From the NCBI RefSeq assembly GCF_002811875.1, contig NZ_NPDZ01000015.1:1-64000 (forward strand): a stretch of 64,000 nt of DNA, in the 5' to 3' direction. Positions 26,966-37,334 of the stretch are shown here, piece after piece. Under the pieces are notes generated by a model, which did no database searches, had not been told where the DNA came from, and saw nothing but the letters and a program-made list of their open reading frames with translations. Numbering within the stretch: position 1 is the stretch's first letter; every line of letters begins with the position of its first letter. Position numbers and translations under genes: made by a program. Origin of the DNA: Leptospira perolatii (GTDB taxonomy: Bacteria > Spirochaetota > Leptospiria > Leptospirales > Leptospiraceae).

Positions 26966-27373
26966 TCAAAGCTGAATATTATTTTTTGCGAGTATGTCCA
27001 GGGCGGTTTTTCGCAAAATAGGATGAACCGTAAAATCATTGGGGTCTGGTGCTTTAGATTGGGATTCCGCAAGTTTAAACTTATCGGGACCGATCCATTG
27101 TGATAAAGCCCAAAGCATTCTTTGGAAAATTTCGTCGATTCTCTTTTGATATCCCGCCTTTTTATAATATCCATAGGCTAGAATAGGCAATTTTTTATCG
27201 AACATGAAATAGTCCCCAAGTCGAATCAGGCCGTCTTTATACTCGGCCTTTAAAAAGCATTCTCTTGCTTTTCGAATATCGCCCTCGTTAAAGGCAAGAT
27301 TGCCCTCCCGAATCAGCTCCATTCTCTCTTTGGGATTCATGTGATTAAGATCGCCCTTTTTTGTCGAATTCAC
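26966..27373 (-). CDS. TPR-like small protein, unknown function
   Basis: A 135-residue helical protein. Residues 15-75 read like one or two tetratricopeptide-type helix pairs (AFNEGDIRKARECFLKAEY, then GDYFMFDKKLPILAYGYYKKAGY). Such repeats usually bind partner proteins. The tail from about 95 is less regular. The frame begins with GTG at 27373; ATG at 27340 is the alternative, and neither has a well-placed Shine-Dalgarno. It is convergent with the receiver gene and divergent from the peroxiredoxin gene. I cannot name a function. Confidence 0.65.
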   Translation of the reverse strand: MNSTKKGDLNHMNPKERMELIREGNLAFNEGDIRKARECFLKAEYKDGLIRLGDYFMFDKKLPILAYGYYKKAGYQKRIDEIFQRMLWALSQWIGPDKFKLAESQSKAPDPNDFTVHPILRKTALDILAKNNIQL

Positions 27374-27478
27374 AAGCTTTTTTCCGCCCTCCCGTGCGAT
27401 TAGACTTGAGAGACGGAAAAAACTATTTTTTCCAAAATCTCTTGTCCTTGCCTCAGGACTCTGTCATTTGTCTATCTT

Positions 27479-27954
27479 ATGAGTGATATTAAAGTCGGAT
27501 CCAAAGCGCCTTCGTTTAATAGTGTAGATGATAAGGGTAATAAAGTTTCCTTAAAGGATCTGTTAGGTAAAAAAGGATTGGTCCTTTATTTTTATCCAAA
27601 GGATCAAACTCCCGGGTGTACTACGGAAGCCTGCGATTATCGCGATAATTTCTCTCGATTTAAAAAAGAAGGGTACAATGTCGTCGGTGTCTCTCGAGAT
27701 TCCATAAATTCGCATCAAAAATTCATCCAAAAGCAAGATTTGAATTTCACCTTGATTTCGGATGAAGATGGAAGCATCTGCGAAAAATACGGTGTATGGC
27801 AACTTAAGAAGTTTATGGGTAGAGAATTTATGGGAATCATCAGGAGCACATTTCTGATCGGTGGCGATTTGAAACTACTTAAAGTCTATCCCAAAGTAAG
27901 CGTAAAAGGTCACGTCGACGAAGTGTTGGCGGACATTAAATCTCTGGAGAAAAA

Positions 27955-27958
<4 letters not shown>
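27479..27958 (+). CDS. bcp: Peroxiredoxin, Bcp/PrxQ type
   Basis: Thiol peroxidase that reduces hydrogen peroxide and organic hydroperoxides. The fold runs from APSF at about 10 through the active site [13 protein letters not shown], with peroxidatic C47 and a second cysteine C52 five residues on, the spacing of the atypical two-cysteine PrxQ/Bcp group. R100-region residues and the [13 protein letters not shown] strand complete the pocket. Length (159) is normal. The final bases overlap the start of the aminopeptidase gene by four (ATGA), so the two are translationally coupled. Confidence 0.93.
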
Positions 27959-29442
<1,484 letters not shown>

Positions 29443-29479
29443 ACAGATATTCGGCTCAGTCTCTAACTGGTTTCGATCG

Positions 29480-30121
29480 TTGACGCAACTCAGGACAAAC
29501 ATTCCATTAAAAAAGGCGGGTCCGGATTTTTTCGGAGTTCTATCCGGAAAGTCCGAACTTCCTAAGAACTCCGCCTTCTTTCCATTTAAACCGGAACTAT
29601 TTACGAGGCACCTGCTATACTCTCTGTCGATGTTAGTGGTCATTCCTCTAATATTAGAATTTTATTATTCTTACCTCCCCAGAGACGTTCGAATAGTTCA
29701 AATCGGAGGAATTTCTTTAGGGACTGCATTGATCGTCCTGTTCATCTTTTCGAGAATCAATATATCGCGAAAAATGAAGAGAGATGCAGAAGAAGGTCGT
29801 TTGAGAAACGGAATTCTTGTGCTGAAGGATATCCTAATCATCAAAGAGGATAAGATCTGTCATATATTTCCGAGGGAAGATATACTCCAGATTCGATCCG
29901 GTTGGATTTTCTACTCGGAAGGTCCAGACCAAAGGGGAGTTTTCATCGAATACCAGGAATCCGCGCGAGAAGAAGAGAAGGAATTTTCAATCGACGGTGA
30001 ATACTGCTTTTACCTCGAGGCCGACCAGGTGGCCAATTTTTTAAGTGATTGGTTGGAAACGGGATTCCTTTGGAGGACTGGAATTATTCGGGAACTGCAG
30101 CCGGTTCCTAGGAAGAAATGA
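29480..30121 (+). CDS. Two-helix membrane protein, unknown function
   Basis: A 213-residue protein of no recognised family. Two adjacent hydrophobic segments (about 47-66 and 74-92) are followed by a soluble domain of about 115 residues with beta-rich appearance (GILVLKDILIIKEDKICHIFPREDI). This is the layout of small bacterial PH/YcxB-like membrane proteins, which is only a resemblance. The frame opens with TTG at 29480, with no convincing Shine-Dalgarno; no upstream ATG is in frame. It follows the aminopeptidase by 37 bases and may share its transcript. The next gene is separated by a repeat element. Confidence 0.6.
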   Translation: MTQLRTNIPLKKAGPDFFGVLSGKSELPKNSAFFPFKPELFTRHLLYSLSMLVVIPLILEFYYSYLPRDVRIVQIGGISLGTALIVLFIFSRINISRKMKRDAEEGRLRNGILVLKDILIIKEDKICHIFPREDILQIRSGWIFYSEGPDQRGVFIEYQESAREEEKEFSIDGEYCFYLEADQVANFLSDWLETGFLWRTGIIRELQPVPRKK

Positions 30122-30128
30122 GGAAGGG

Positions 30129-30245
30129 CCCCGCCCTTCCACTGGGTGGGGGCCGGTGCGGTGGCAAGCCCAGTGGTCGCTTTTTCACAGAATCTCGCGG
30201 TTGGCAAGACATTCCCAATAGGAAGAATCTCGTAGGAGCTCCTAC
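30129..30245 (+). repeat. Dispersed repeat, copy 1
   Basis: A GC-rich hairpin (CCCCGCCC ... GGGTGGGG) runs into the 20-base core at 30148-30167. After 64 bases comes a perfect 14-base palindrome GTAGGAGCTCCTAC (30232-30245). The same parts in the same order and spacing occur at 31213-31326 and 49806-49924, so this is one element of about 115-120 bp. It lies in the 330-base gap before the lytic transglycosylase gene; the rest of that gap (30246-30451) holds nothing recognisable except an AGGAG ribosome-binding site. Confidence 0.7.
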
Positions 30246-30451
30246 AGCTTCTTCCTAGATTTCTCTATTAATGTGACATAATATGCATGCCTTCTTTACA
30301 GGTTTTCTCCATTTTCCTTCTGAAAATTAACCGTAAGTTCGCTAATTTCCTCTGATTGAGGAGACTGATCTAGAAAATTCCTTTCACCATAGTGCGCCGC
30401 AAAAAGAATGACAAAAGATAGTGCATCGCACAAATTTCAGGAGTCGGTCCA

Positions 30452-31072
30452 ATGAAACAACCGAAACTTCGTAAAAGATATATCGTATTTGCCTCCTTGC
30501 CTCTTTTATACCAATCCTTCGTGGCCCCCATCGCAGGCTCTCTTTCGGAATCCTGGAAGAGAAAATCTGTAGTTCAAGAAAGCGAATCGGTTCGCCAATT
30601 CATACTCAGCCACAAAGCCAGAATATCCCCTCCAGAACTAGAGGTCCTGATCGAGACTATCCTGGCGGAATCTAACCAAATTCAGGATGGTGCCTGCGGA
30701 ATCTATTGCGAGGAGGGTGAAAAAGTGGGCCTTTTACTCGGAATCATTCGAGTAGAATCCGAATTTTTTAGAAAAGCACGCTCCAAGAAAAATGCCCGAG
30801 GATATATGCAGGTGGTTCCAAACACAGGCGCCTGGATGGGCCGTAAAGAAGGAATCAAAGTTCAGCCTGAGAGCCTTTTTGAAACCAAAATGAACATTCA
30901 CTTAGGGGTAAGCTACTTAAACCACCTGATCGATTCCCAAGAGGGAAACATCAGAAAAGCATTACTTGCCTACAATGCCGGTCCCGCTGCCGTGAAAAAA
31001 TGGGGCGGAGTGAAACAATACGCAGAAGATGTTTTCTACTTCCAAGAGGAATACCTTGGAATGAGGAAGTGA
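30452..31072 (+). CDS. Lytic transglycosylase, SLT domain
   Basis: Cleaves the glycan strands of peptidoglycan with formation of 1,6-anhydromuramic acid. The 206-residue protein has a hydrophobic N-terminal segment (about 9-27) for export or anchoring. The SLT/goose-lysozyme-type domain spans about 90-200, with catalytic E102 in RVESEF, ARGYMQVVPNTG at 115-126 and LLAYNAGPAAV at 174-184. The middle motif is MQV instead of the usual MQL/MQI, a mild change. AGGAG stands nine bases before the ATG. A strong terminator follows at 31145, so it is probably a single-gene unit. Confidence 0.88.
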   Translation: MKQPKLRKRYIVFASLPLLYQSFVAPIAGSLSESWKRKSVVQESESVRQFILSHKARISPPELEVLIETILAESNQIQDGACGIYCEEGEKVGLLLGIIRVESEFFRKARSKKNARGYMQVVPNTGAWMGRKEGIKVQPESLFETKMNIHLGVSYLNHLIDSQEGNIRKALLAYNAGPAAVKKWGGVKQYAEDVFYFQEEYLGMRK

Positions 31073-31144
31073 CCCAAATCCACATAGAATGGAATCCGGT
31101 TTACCAAATAAGTTTTAATTTCTCTTCACTATTCTCAGTACACA

Positions 31145-31180
31145 GCCCGCTCTTTGCGAAATCAAAGGCGGGCTTTTTTC
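31145..31180 (+). terminator. Rho-independent terminator after lytic transglycosylase
   Basis: GCCCGC-t-CTTTG pairs with CAAAG-GCGGGC: an 11-bp stem with one bulged base and a 6-base loop, followed by six T. It ends transcription of the transglycosylase gene. The 311-base gap (31073-31383) also contains repeat copy 2 and nothing else recognised. Confidence 0.85.
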
Positions 31181-31212
31181 TTTTATAGGGGCGGAATTCC
31201 CATGGGAGGAGT

Positions 31213-31326
31213 CCCCACCCTGGTTTTGGGCGGGGGCCGGTGCGGTGGCAAAGCGAAGCGCTCTCCATAGCATAAATCATCTTTTTTGTCAAGTCTAATT
31301 CGCGGGGAGGTTGTGGGACCTCCTAC
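31213..31326 (+). repeat. Dispersed repeat, copy 2
   Basis: The core at 31232-31251 is identical to copy 1 over 20 bases. It is preceded by CCCCACCC and followed, after 61 bases, by a decayed palindrome GTGGGACCTCCTAC (31313-31326). Sequence between the conserved ends is not shared. It flanks the transglycosylase gene on the far side from copy 1, in the same orientation. Confidence 0.65.
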
Positions 31327-31383
31327 AGAAACGAAGGAACAAATTATATCGAAATAGCAAAATATTCGAATATTATAAAATTA

Positions 31384-32250
31384 TTACTTATCCTTCATCC
31401 ACTGAATGCAGTCTTTGAGCATTGATTTCACATCTGAAGCCGTTCCATGGTACCAATGACCGTGTCCTGGCAAGATCCATTCAAAGGTGTAATCCATCAA
31501 TTTTTCCATGGAGTGTATCTGTTCCTTCCAGGAATACCAGCACGCGTTTCTAAAAGCGATCAACCTTTCTCTATTTGGGTCGTAGGCCAAATGATCTCCT
31601 GTAAATAGAACAGAATTATTGTACAGCAAAACCGCGTGTCCCCTCGTATGACCAGGGGTTGGAATGATTTCCAGACTATCCGCCAAGCGATATGGTTCCG
31701 AGCCGGCAATGGAGATTTCGGGATTACCTATTGCGGAGGCATCGCTTTCATGGATAATTCTTTGCGTCGAAAACTTATCATGAAACTTAGAATGATCCGC
31801 CACATCATCCTGGTGCGTTAAAAAATGATAATAGACGCCGCCCATTTCCTCCATTTTTTCTGCTAAGGAAGGCACATAGCGAGGAGAGTCAACCAGTACA
31901 TTTCCATCAGCTCTCTTAATTAGATAGGAAAAGGCTCCGTAAGAGGATTTAGAGTGGAATCCACAATAATATATATTCTCTCTTAATAAATAAGGAAAAC
32001 TTGATTTTGCTAAGTGAAGATCCATCGGAAATTCTGTTCCAATCGAAGATGTAGGACAGGCTACGAGAGCTCTCAAAGCTTCCTGCTGCATTTCCTCGCT
32101 TTCGGGTTGATGATAAACGTAAGAACGCCCTCCTGATTCTGAAAAGGTAGAAGGCGCGATAATTCGACAAGTTTCACAGTCGATGCAAGTCGAATCCACA
32201 TAAAAATTGCCCGATACATTTTCTGGTCTTTTTTTGGAGTAAGTTCCCAT
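31384..32250 (-). CDS. Ferredoxin-like domain fused to metallo-beta-lactamase fold hydrolase
   Basis: A 288-residue two-part protein. Residues 16-70 form a small ferredoxin-type domain with C22, C25, C28 and C65 (CIDCETC ... ACP), enough for one iron-sulphur cluster. Residues 90-285 are a metallo-beta-lactamase domain with H146QDDVADH153, H201 in PGHTRGH, D219 in FTGDH and H263 in PGHGHW, a full set of metal ligands. The first motif has HxDD in place of the usual HxH, as in several glyoxalase II-like families. Fusion of an electron carrier to this fold suggests a redox reaction, perhaps with persulphide, oxygen or nitric oxide chemistry, but the substrate is unknown. It is followed by the solute-binding gene 51 bases upstream on the same strand, so the two may be co-transcribed. 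Confidence 0.8.
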   Translation of the reverse strand: MGTYSKKRPENVSGNFYVDSTCIDCETCRIIAPSTFSESGGRSYVYHQPESEEMQQEALRALVACPTSSIGTEFPMDLHLAKSSFPYLLRENIYYCGFHSKSSYGAFSYLIKRADGNVLVDSPRYVPSLAEKMEEMGGVYYHFLTHQDDVADHSKFHDKFSTQRIIHESDASAIGNPEISIAGSEPYRLADSLEIIPTPGHTRGHAVLLYNNSVLFTGDHLAYDPNRERLIAFRNACWYSWKEQIHSMEKLMDYTFEWILPGHGHWYHGTASDVKSMLKDCIQWMKDK

Positions 32251-32301
32251 TCTCTGTTTAGACTGGTCCCGTCCTGAATTCTCCGAATCCTTGGCCCCAG
32301 A

Positions 32302-33174
32302 TTATTTGGGAGTATTCACCCAGTTCGATGATTGAAAATACCTGTTTTCTAAAGCTTTCAATTCTCCCGTTCTAGATAACTCGGAAAGAAAAAACTCAAA
32401 GTTCCGGTAATAGACCAGATCGCCTTTAGGAAGTAAGGCGCTCAAATGATCTTCACTCACCTGCTCGAGTAAAGGCCGAAAATTTGAAACAATGGCAGGG
32501 TCTCTAAGTAACAGACCTTTAATATAAAAAGTATCCGCGACAAAACAATCCGCCTTGCCTTCCTGAACTGCGGCCCAAGCTTCCGCGACACTACCGTAAG
32601 TATAAATTCTGGAATTTGGAAATTTATTTTGTACAAATTCGTGACTACCTGAAAATGCTCTTACACCAAAACTAATCCCGGATACATACTTCAAGTCCAA
32701 AATGTTTCTGAAATTTACGGTGGTCACTATATCCCCTTCAGGAGGAGGAGGAAGCAGTCTTTTTTGGATTAAAGCAGCGGTACTAGATATTATATAGGGG
32801 CTACTGAACTTTACTCTTTTCGACCTCTCCAAGGTGGCAGCCAATCCGGAAAGAGACAAATCTACTTCTCCGGAAGCTAATGCCTCGGCATGATCTTCAA
32901 AATTCGGTTTGTGAATAAAGATGTATTTCACTCCTAAGAAATCGGCATATCTCTTTCCAAGTTCTGCATCGAAACCAGGATATCCTTCTTTTGGATCCGA
33001 CACATAGAAAGGAGGAAGGTTTTTGTTGCCGGAAACTCTCAATTCTCCCCTCTTCAAAATCTGGTCCAGTCTAGACTCCCTTCCGTTCGCGTTCTGCGGA
33101 GTTACATTCGCTAACACACAGAGCAATAGGCCTACAAGAAGAATTTTAGGGGACGATATCATAAATCTATTCAA
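32302..33174 (-). CDS. Periplasmic solute-binding protein, amino-acid (SBP family 3) type
   Basis: A 290-residue exported receptor. A signal peptide is visible (basic MNRFMISSPK, hydrophobic 11-22, likely cleavage near residue 30). The mature part follows the family 3 pattern: LKRGELRVSGNKNLPPFY, then GFDAELGKRYADFLG, GEVDLSLSGLAATLERSKRVKFSSPY and the hinge region with VRAFSGSHEFV. GAGGTG lies six bases before the ATG. No ABC permease or ATPase genes lie next to it, so it either serves a transporter encoded elsewhere or acts as a sensor. Ligand is probably a polar amino acid or similar, which is inference from the family. Confidence 0.85.
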   Translation of the reverse strand: MNRFMISSPKILLVGLLLCVLANVTPQNANGRESRLDQILKRGELRVSGNKNLPPFYVSDPKEGYPGFDAELGKRYADFLGVKYIFIHKPNFEDHAEALASGEVDLSLSGLAATLERSKRVKFSSPYIISSTAALIQKRLLPPPPEGDIVTTVNFRNILDLKYVSGISFGVRAFSGSHEFVQNKFPNSRIYTYGSVAEAWAAVQEGKADCFVADTFYIKGLLLRDPAIVSNFRPLLEQVSEDHLSALLPKGDLVYYRNFEFFLSELSRTGELKALENRYFQSSNWVNTPK

Positions 33175-33226
33175 TACACCTCAGGTTTTATATCCATGAA
33201 CATATTTGAAGCTACTTTAACTTATT

Positions 33227-35191
33227 CTAATCTACTTTTAGCTCCGACAAATTAGAAAAATACTCAAGACTTTCCGGATTGGCAAGCGCATCCTTATTCA
33301 GAATAGTTTCTCCCTGTACTGCTTTTTTTACGGCAATTTCTACCTTTTTTAGATTTCTGGTATATGGGATATCCGGGACCGAAAGTATTTTTGCAGGCAC
33401 ATGCCTAGGAGAAACCTTTTCTCGAATTTCCTTGCGGACATATGATTCGAATTCCTTGGTGAGAGATTTGTCTGAAGCCATTTTCAAAAAGAGCACAACT
33501 CTCACATCGTCCTTCCAATCTTGCCCGATCACTACAGAATCTGCAATTTCCGGAATTGTTTCCAAAAGACTGTATAGATCTGCGGTGCCGATTCTAACTC
33601 CACCCGGATTCAAAGTAGCGTCGGATCTTCCGAATACCATCATCCCACCTTGCGAGGTGAACTCTGCAAAATCTCCGTGTCTCCAAATTTCCGGAAAAAC
33701 ATCAAAGTATGCTTTCCGGTATTTTTCCCCATCAGCATCATCCCAAAAATATAAGGGCATGGAAGGGAAGGGCTTGGTGCAGACCAACTCACCCTTTTCA
33801 TTCGAAACTGAATTTCCAGATTCGTTCCATATCTCTACAGCCATTCCCAATCCGACGCATTGCAATTCTCCAGCACGAACTGGAAGATTAGGATTTCCTA
33901 ATGCAAAACAACCGTTCAAATCTGTGCCACCTGAAATTGACGAAAGTCTTATATCTTTTTTCCAAGATTCGTAGACATATTTGAATCCGTATGGCGGTAG
34001 AGGTGATCCAGTGGACAGAACTGTCCTTAAGGAATTCAAGCCTTGAGTCGGCTTCCACTTCTCTTTTTCCAAGCTCAAGATATACTTTGCGCCCACTCCG
34101 AATACGTTCGTTTTAAGTTCCTCGGCGAGCTGAAATAGAACATCTATGCTGGGATAAAACGGATTTCCGTCAAAGAGTTGGATCGTGGCACCGATAGAAA
34201 GAGAGCTGACCAACCAGTTCCACATCATCCAACCACAGGTAGTGTAGAAAAAGATTCTATCCGCTTCGTTCAGATCAGTATGAAGCGCCAATTCTTTCCA
34301 ATGGTTGAGAAACACTCCGCTCCCTTGAACCATACATTTCGGTAAGCCGGTGGTTCCGGAAGAATACATTATATAGACCGGATGGTCAAACGGGAGCTGA
34401 ACGAATTCTAATCCCGAACCAGAGCGAGCTGAAATAGCCTCTTCCCAAGATATCGAATTCTTGGGGAAATCCTTCAATCTGGATTCGTTTGATTCTTTTC
34501 TTTCCGAAGGATATCCTACAACAATGATTTTTTCCAAATCCTTAAGCTGGTCGGAGATCTCACGGATCGTCATATTCAATTGAATTATCTTTCCTTTAAA
34601 TTCATATTCATTAGAAGTAATTAATACTTTTGGTCGTATTTGGCCGAATCGATCCAGCACCCCTTTGGTTCCAAAATCGGGAGAACAAGAAGACCAGATC
34701 GCTCCCAAGCTAGTCGCAGCTAACATGGAAATTACTGCAGAAGGAAGATTTGGCATTAGCCCAACCACCCGATCCCCCGGGACCACTCCTAAACTTTTCA
34801 AGTAGGAGGCTAACGCTGCGACTGATTCCGACAAACTCTTGTAGGTAACTTCCTCTTGGAATCCATTCTCCCCTTTGTACTGGATTGCTAGTCCGGACTG
34901 TCTTCCTCTCAAAAGATTTTCCGCAAAGTTGAGCTTTGCTCCAGAAAAGAATTTCGACTCCCAAAAATGCTTTCCCTTCTGAAATTTCTCGGAATAGGAC
35001 TCGCTGTGTTGTACCGGAATATACTCCCACAAAAGGGCCCAAAATTCCGAAATTGATTCCACACTCCACTGATGAAAGCTTCTGTAATCTGGAAATTTGC
35101 GTCCGGTTTTTGACTCAATAAACTTTTGGAAATGAGTCATCCTGGACGAATAAATTTGATTTTCTGAGGGAGACCAAAGGATTTCATTCAT
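33227..35191 (-). CDS. aacS: Acetoacetyl-CoA synthetase
   Basis: Adenylate-forming ligase that turns acetoacetate, CoA and ATP into acetoacetyl-CoA in the cytosol. The ANL-superfamily P-loop is YSSGTTGLPK, near residues 276-285 of the protein started here. SISGGTDLNGCF and the C-terminal RNLKKVEIAVKK with the catalytic lysine are present. The N-terminal LWSPSENQIYSSRMTHF and the FWALLWEY stretch are specific to the acetoacetate branch. The open frame extends upstream to a TTG at 35230, but the ATG at 35191 places the N-terminus where family members begin. In bacteria the enzyme recycles ketone bodies or supplies sterol/fatty acid or polyhydroxybutyrate precursors. It is not adjacent to the FAS block, so no direct link is claimed. 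Confidence 0.92.
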   Translation of the reverse strand: MNEILWSPSENQIYSSRMTHFQKFIESKTGRKFPDYRSFHQWSVESISEFWALLWEYIPVQHSESYSEKFQKGKHFWESKFFSGAKLNFAENLLRGRQSGLAIQYKGENGFQEEVTYKSLSESVAALASYLKSLGVVPGDRVVGLMPNLPSAVISMLAATSLGAIWSSCSPDFGTKGVLDRFGQIRPKVLITSNEYEFKGKIIQLNMTIREISDQLKDLEKIIVVGYPSERKESNESRLKDFPKNSISWEEAISARSGSGLEFVQLPFDHPVYIMYSSGTTGLPKCMVQGSGVFLNHWKELALHTDLNEADRIFFYTTCGWMMWNWLVSSLSIGATIQLFDGNPFYPSIDVLFQLAEELKTNVFGVGAKYILSLEKEKWKPTQGLNSLRTVLSTGSPLPPYGFKYVYESWKKDIRLSSISGGTDLNGCFALGNPNLPVRAGELQCVGLGMAVEIWNESGNSVSNEKGELVCTKPFPSMPLYFWDDADGEKYRKAYFDVFPEIWRHGDFAEFTSQGGMMVFGRSDATLNPGGVRIGTADLYSLLETIPEIADSVVIGQDWKDDVRVVLFLKMASDKSLTKEFESYVRKEIREKVSPRHVPAKILSVPDIPYTRNLKKVEIAVKKAVQGETILNKDALANPESLEYFSNLSELKVD

Positions 35192-35295
35192 GGTGGACTT
35201 TGATGGTCGAAAAAAACCGGATTCGGTCAACAGTAAATTTTTGTTGTGAACTCGGCCTCTAGATTTACGCTACGTTTACACTCGGGAGTCTTCCA

Positions 35296-35706
35296 TTGTC
35301 CGCTCTAAATCACCTCGATCTTGCCTCAATCATATTCCTTTGCATTAGCATAGTTTACGCTGTTCACGGTTTTTTGCACCAGCTTATCGTGGGGGGCGCG
35401 ATCGCAGTGTTCCAACACCCAGACGAAAGGCAATCTCGCTTGCTGTTAATGGTATGGATTGCAACCGGTGGGTTCATGAGTTTTATGGGTTTACTTCCGG
35501 CTGTATTATTGATTCTTTATGGAATTGAACCGGCTCCAGTCAAAGCAGTTCTCTGGACCAACTTGCTTTCACTTACGTTTCTCTGTATTCACTCAATACT
35601 CTGCGGGTTGCGCCAGCTTCCAAAACCTGTGCGAGTCGGATTTTATTTAACCGTAATATTCACGTTTGCACATATCGTATTTTTATTCTACCATCGCAAT
35701 AGTTAG
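35296..35706 (+). CDS. Four-helix membrane protein, unknown function
   Basis: A 136-residue hydrophobic protein with four predicted membrane helices (about 10-33, 47-75, 83-103 and 112-131). I recognise no family. The frame starts with TTG at 35296; GGGAG is nine bases upstream. It is divergent from acetoacetyl-CoA synthetase and convergent with the PTPS gene. A short membrane protein like this could be a subunit or a small transporter, but nothing in the sequence decides. Confidence 0.65.
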   Translation: MSALNHLDLASIIFLCISIVYAVHGFLHQLIVGGAIAVFQHPDERQSRLLLMVWIATGGFMSFMGLLPAVLLILYGIEPAPVKAVLWTNLLSLTFLCIHSILCGLRQLPKPVRVGFYLTVIFTFAHIVFLFYHRNS

Positions 35707-35724
35707 GAAATTCGAATAAGAATA

Positions 35725-36132
35725 TCATCCTTCTGAAGGTTCGTAGTAGGCTAAATTTTCCGGACCTTCGTAGATTACGATCCGATCTACCCTTCCGTCG
35801 GCAGAATGCACACTGTGTTTGAGTCCGTGATAGAACCAACGAGCCATATTTTCGGAAGTAGGGTTTATCGTTTTAAAATCCGGATGCTCGTTGATCAAAA
35901 TATGATCGAGTTCGTGTACTAGTTCCTTGAGACGCTTCTTGGATGTCAAAAAGTCAAAACTAATACCGTCTTCCCCTATGTTCTTATTACCGGATAAGTA
36001 CACCTCAATCTTAAACGAATGCCCGTGAATCGGTTCATCGGATCCGTCTGGGAAGTACTTGTATAGGTAATGCGAAGACTCAAATTTATCCTCGATTCGA
36101 ATGTAGAATTTACCTGATTCCTGAAAAAACAT
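35725..36132 (-). CDS. 6-pyruvoyltetrahydropterin synthase-like enzyme, PTPS-III type
   Basis: A 135-residue tunnelling-fold enzyme acting on dihydroneopterin triphosphate-type substrates. Zinc ligands are H21 (FESSHYL), H36 and H38 (HGH). QueD has a catalytic cysteine (CxxxHGH); here the position is acidic and the motif is E33PIHGH, the ExxHGH signature of the PTPS-III group. From established work, PTPS-III makes 6-hydroxymethyl-dihydropterin and bypasses dihydroneopterin aldolase (FolB) in several bacteria, Leptospira among them as I recall. The likely role is therefore folate synthesis rather than queuosine. YEGPEN near the end completes the active site. Annotation pipelines will probably call it QueD. 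Confidence 0.8.
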   Translation of the reverse strand: MFFQESGKFYIRIEDKFESSHYLYKYFPDGSDEPIHGHSFKIEVYLSGNKNIGEDGISFDFLTSKKRLKELVHELDHILINEHPDFKTINPTSENMARWFYHGLKHSVHSADGRVDRIVIYEGPENLAYYEPSEG

Positions 36133-36201
36133 TGGTGATTGACGTGGCTCCCGGCAGTCTATATACTGGAAGTATACCCGTACGAGTAGGAGATTTTCTC
36201 A

Positions 36202-36429
36202 ATGTCGGAAGCGGTCAAGCCTAGATTTTATAAGGAAATGACGGTCGGTGAAGCGATGGCACTCCATCCAGAAGCCGGGCTTGTTTTTTCTAGCTACCAC
36301 CTGGGAGGATGTTCCCATTGTTCTATTAATGAATTGGAAACGATAGAACAAGTTTGCATGGGCTACGGTGTGGAAGTAGAGGTTCTAATCGAGAGCCTTA
36401 ACAATCTGATAGACGATTCAGAGGAATAA
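36202..36429 (+). CDS. DUF1858-type small CxxC protein
   Basis: A 75-residue protein with the pattern of the DUF1858 / redox-disulphide domain: MTVGEAMALHPEAGLVFSSYHLGGCSHC, with C37 and C40 as a probable thiol or metal pair. Members accompany hybrid-cluster proteins and iron-sulphur assembly genes, where they may transfer reducing power; that role is inferred from the family. TAGGAG stands nine bases before the ATG. It is divergent from the PTPS gene and followed by a hairpin terminator, so it is a one-gene unit. Confidence 0.8.
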   Translation: MSEAVKPRFYKEMTVGEAMALHPEAGLVFSSYHLGGCSHCSINELETIEQVCMGYGVEVEVLIESLNNLIDDSEE

Positions 36430-36439
36430 ACATCTTAAA

Positions 36440-36480
36440 ACAGAAGCAGCCCGATTTAGGACTGTTTCTGTATCTTATTT
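36440..36480 (+). terminator. Probable terminator after DUF1858 gene
   Basis: ACAGAAGCAG pairs with CTGTTTCTGT (10 bp with one G-T pair) around a 12-base loop, followed by a T-rich ATCTTATTTT. It is positioned 11 bases behind the stop codon. Confidence 0.55.
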
Positions 36481-36519
36481 TGCATTCAAAAATTCTTAAG
36501 TAAGTAAGTTTTCTATCCC

Positions 36520-37329
36520 TTAGGTGCCTAGTGCCCCATCTTCCGAATCCGGAATATAATAATAACGAATCCCAGCTTTTCTAAAATACTTGTACGATTT
36601 CGTCCATCCGCTTTCTGCGGGCTGCAATCTTCTTTGGAAAGTTTCTTCTGGAATTCGAAATGTGTCTCCCAGCGAATCATATCTGAAAAATCGAACCTTG
36701 GTTACATTACGAATCATTAATAGATTTCCGGGTTCCATTTCCCAGTTTCTGTCCGGTTCCCACGAAAAATATACGGAGCGACTCGGAAAGATCGGATACT
36801 TTTTCCCTTCGTACAAAACCTTGTCCTTAGTTCTATGAATGTTCTTAAAAATCTTTTTCGGTCCGCTCTTTACGATAAAATGAATCGTTCCACAGCGAAA
36901 CGTTAGAAACAAAGGAATTGCTGAAAGCCCACTTGGTTCTCTAAGCTGCTTTTGGGCTGCACGTAGATCCGGAATATAACCAGATTGCTTGGACACGCGC
37001 TCCAAATTTCCGCGCATGGATTCGTCTAAGAACTCGACAGTATCATCCCGACGAATCTTTTCCAGTTGTCTATAAATTCGATCAAACTCGCCTTTCTCGT
37101 ATGCCTTGCTTCTCACAAAGCCGTCTAACTGGCGTTTTAGATTGGTGAGCCTAGCTCTAAAATATGGAGTATCATTTTTGGAGGCGATTTCGAACATCTC
37201 CTCCCATAGAGATTCAAGTTCTCTTACTTCGGAAGTTTGGTCAAAAGTGGCCTTCTCGACCTCCTCCAGAATATACCGAAACTTTCTCTTTAAATCGAAT
37301 AGAAATCTGGAATCTTTGACTCTTTCCAT
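36520..37329 (-). CDS. Conserved-looking protein at the end of the elongation operon, unknown function
   Basis: A 269-residue soluble protein that I do not recognise. Residues 1-120 are highly charged and helical, probably coiled coil (RDSRFLFD-like start, many E/R/K heptads). Residues 135-265 look beta-rich with aromatic residues (FLTFRCGTIHFIVKSGPK, SVYFSWEPDRNWEMEPG). There is no signal peptide. It begins six bases behind the rodA stop, so it is read as the last gene of the mre-pbp2-rodA transcript and may take part in cell elongation; this rests on position only. Confidence 0.65.
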   Translation of the reverse strand: MERVKDSRFLFDLKRKFRYILEEVEKATFDQTSEVRELESLWEEMFEIASKNDTPYFRARLTNLKRQLDGFVRSKAYEKGEFDRIYRQLEKIRRDDTVEFLDESMRGNLERVSKQSGYIPDLRAAQKQLREPSGLSAIPLFLTFRCGTIHFIVKSGPKKIFKNIHRTKDKVLYEGKKYPIFPSRSVYFSWEPDRNWEMEPGNLLMIRNVTKVRFFRYDSLGDTFRIPEETFQRRLQPAESGWTKSYKYFRKAGIRYYYIPDSEDGALGT

Positions 37330-37334
37330 ACGAA

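Noticed and set aside
33279..33974. A 231-codon open frame on the plus strand
   Set aside because: Antisense to acetoacetyl-CoA synthetase, with shadow-like composition and no ribosome-binding site.
35725..36132. PTPS protein as a dead QueD lacking its cysteine
   Set aside because: The ExxHGH form is the signature of an active, different subfamily.
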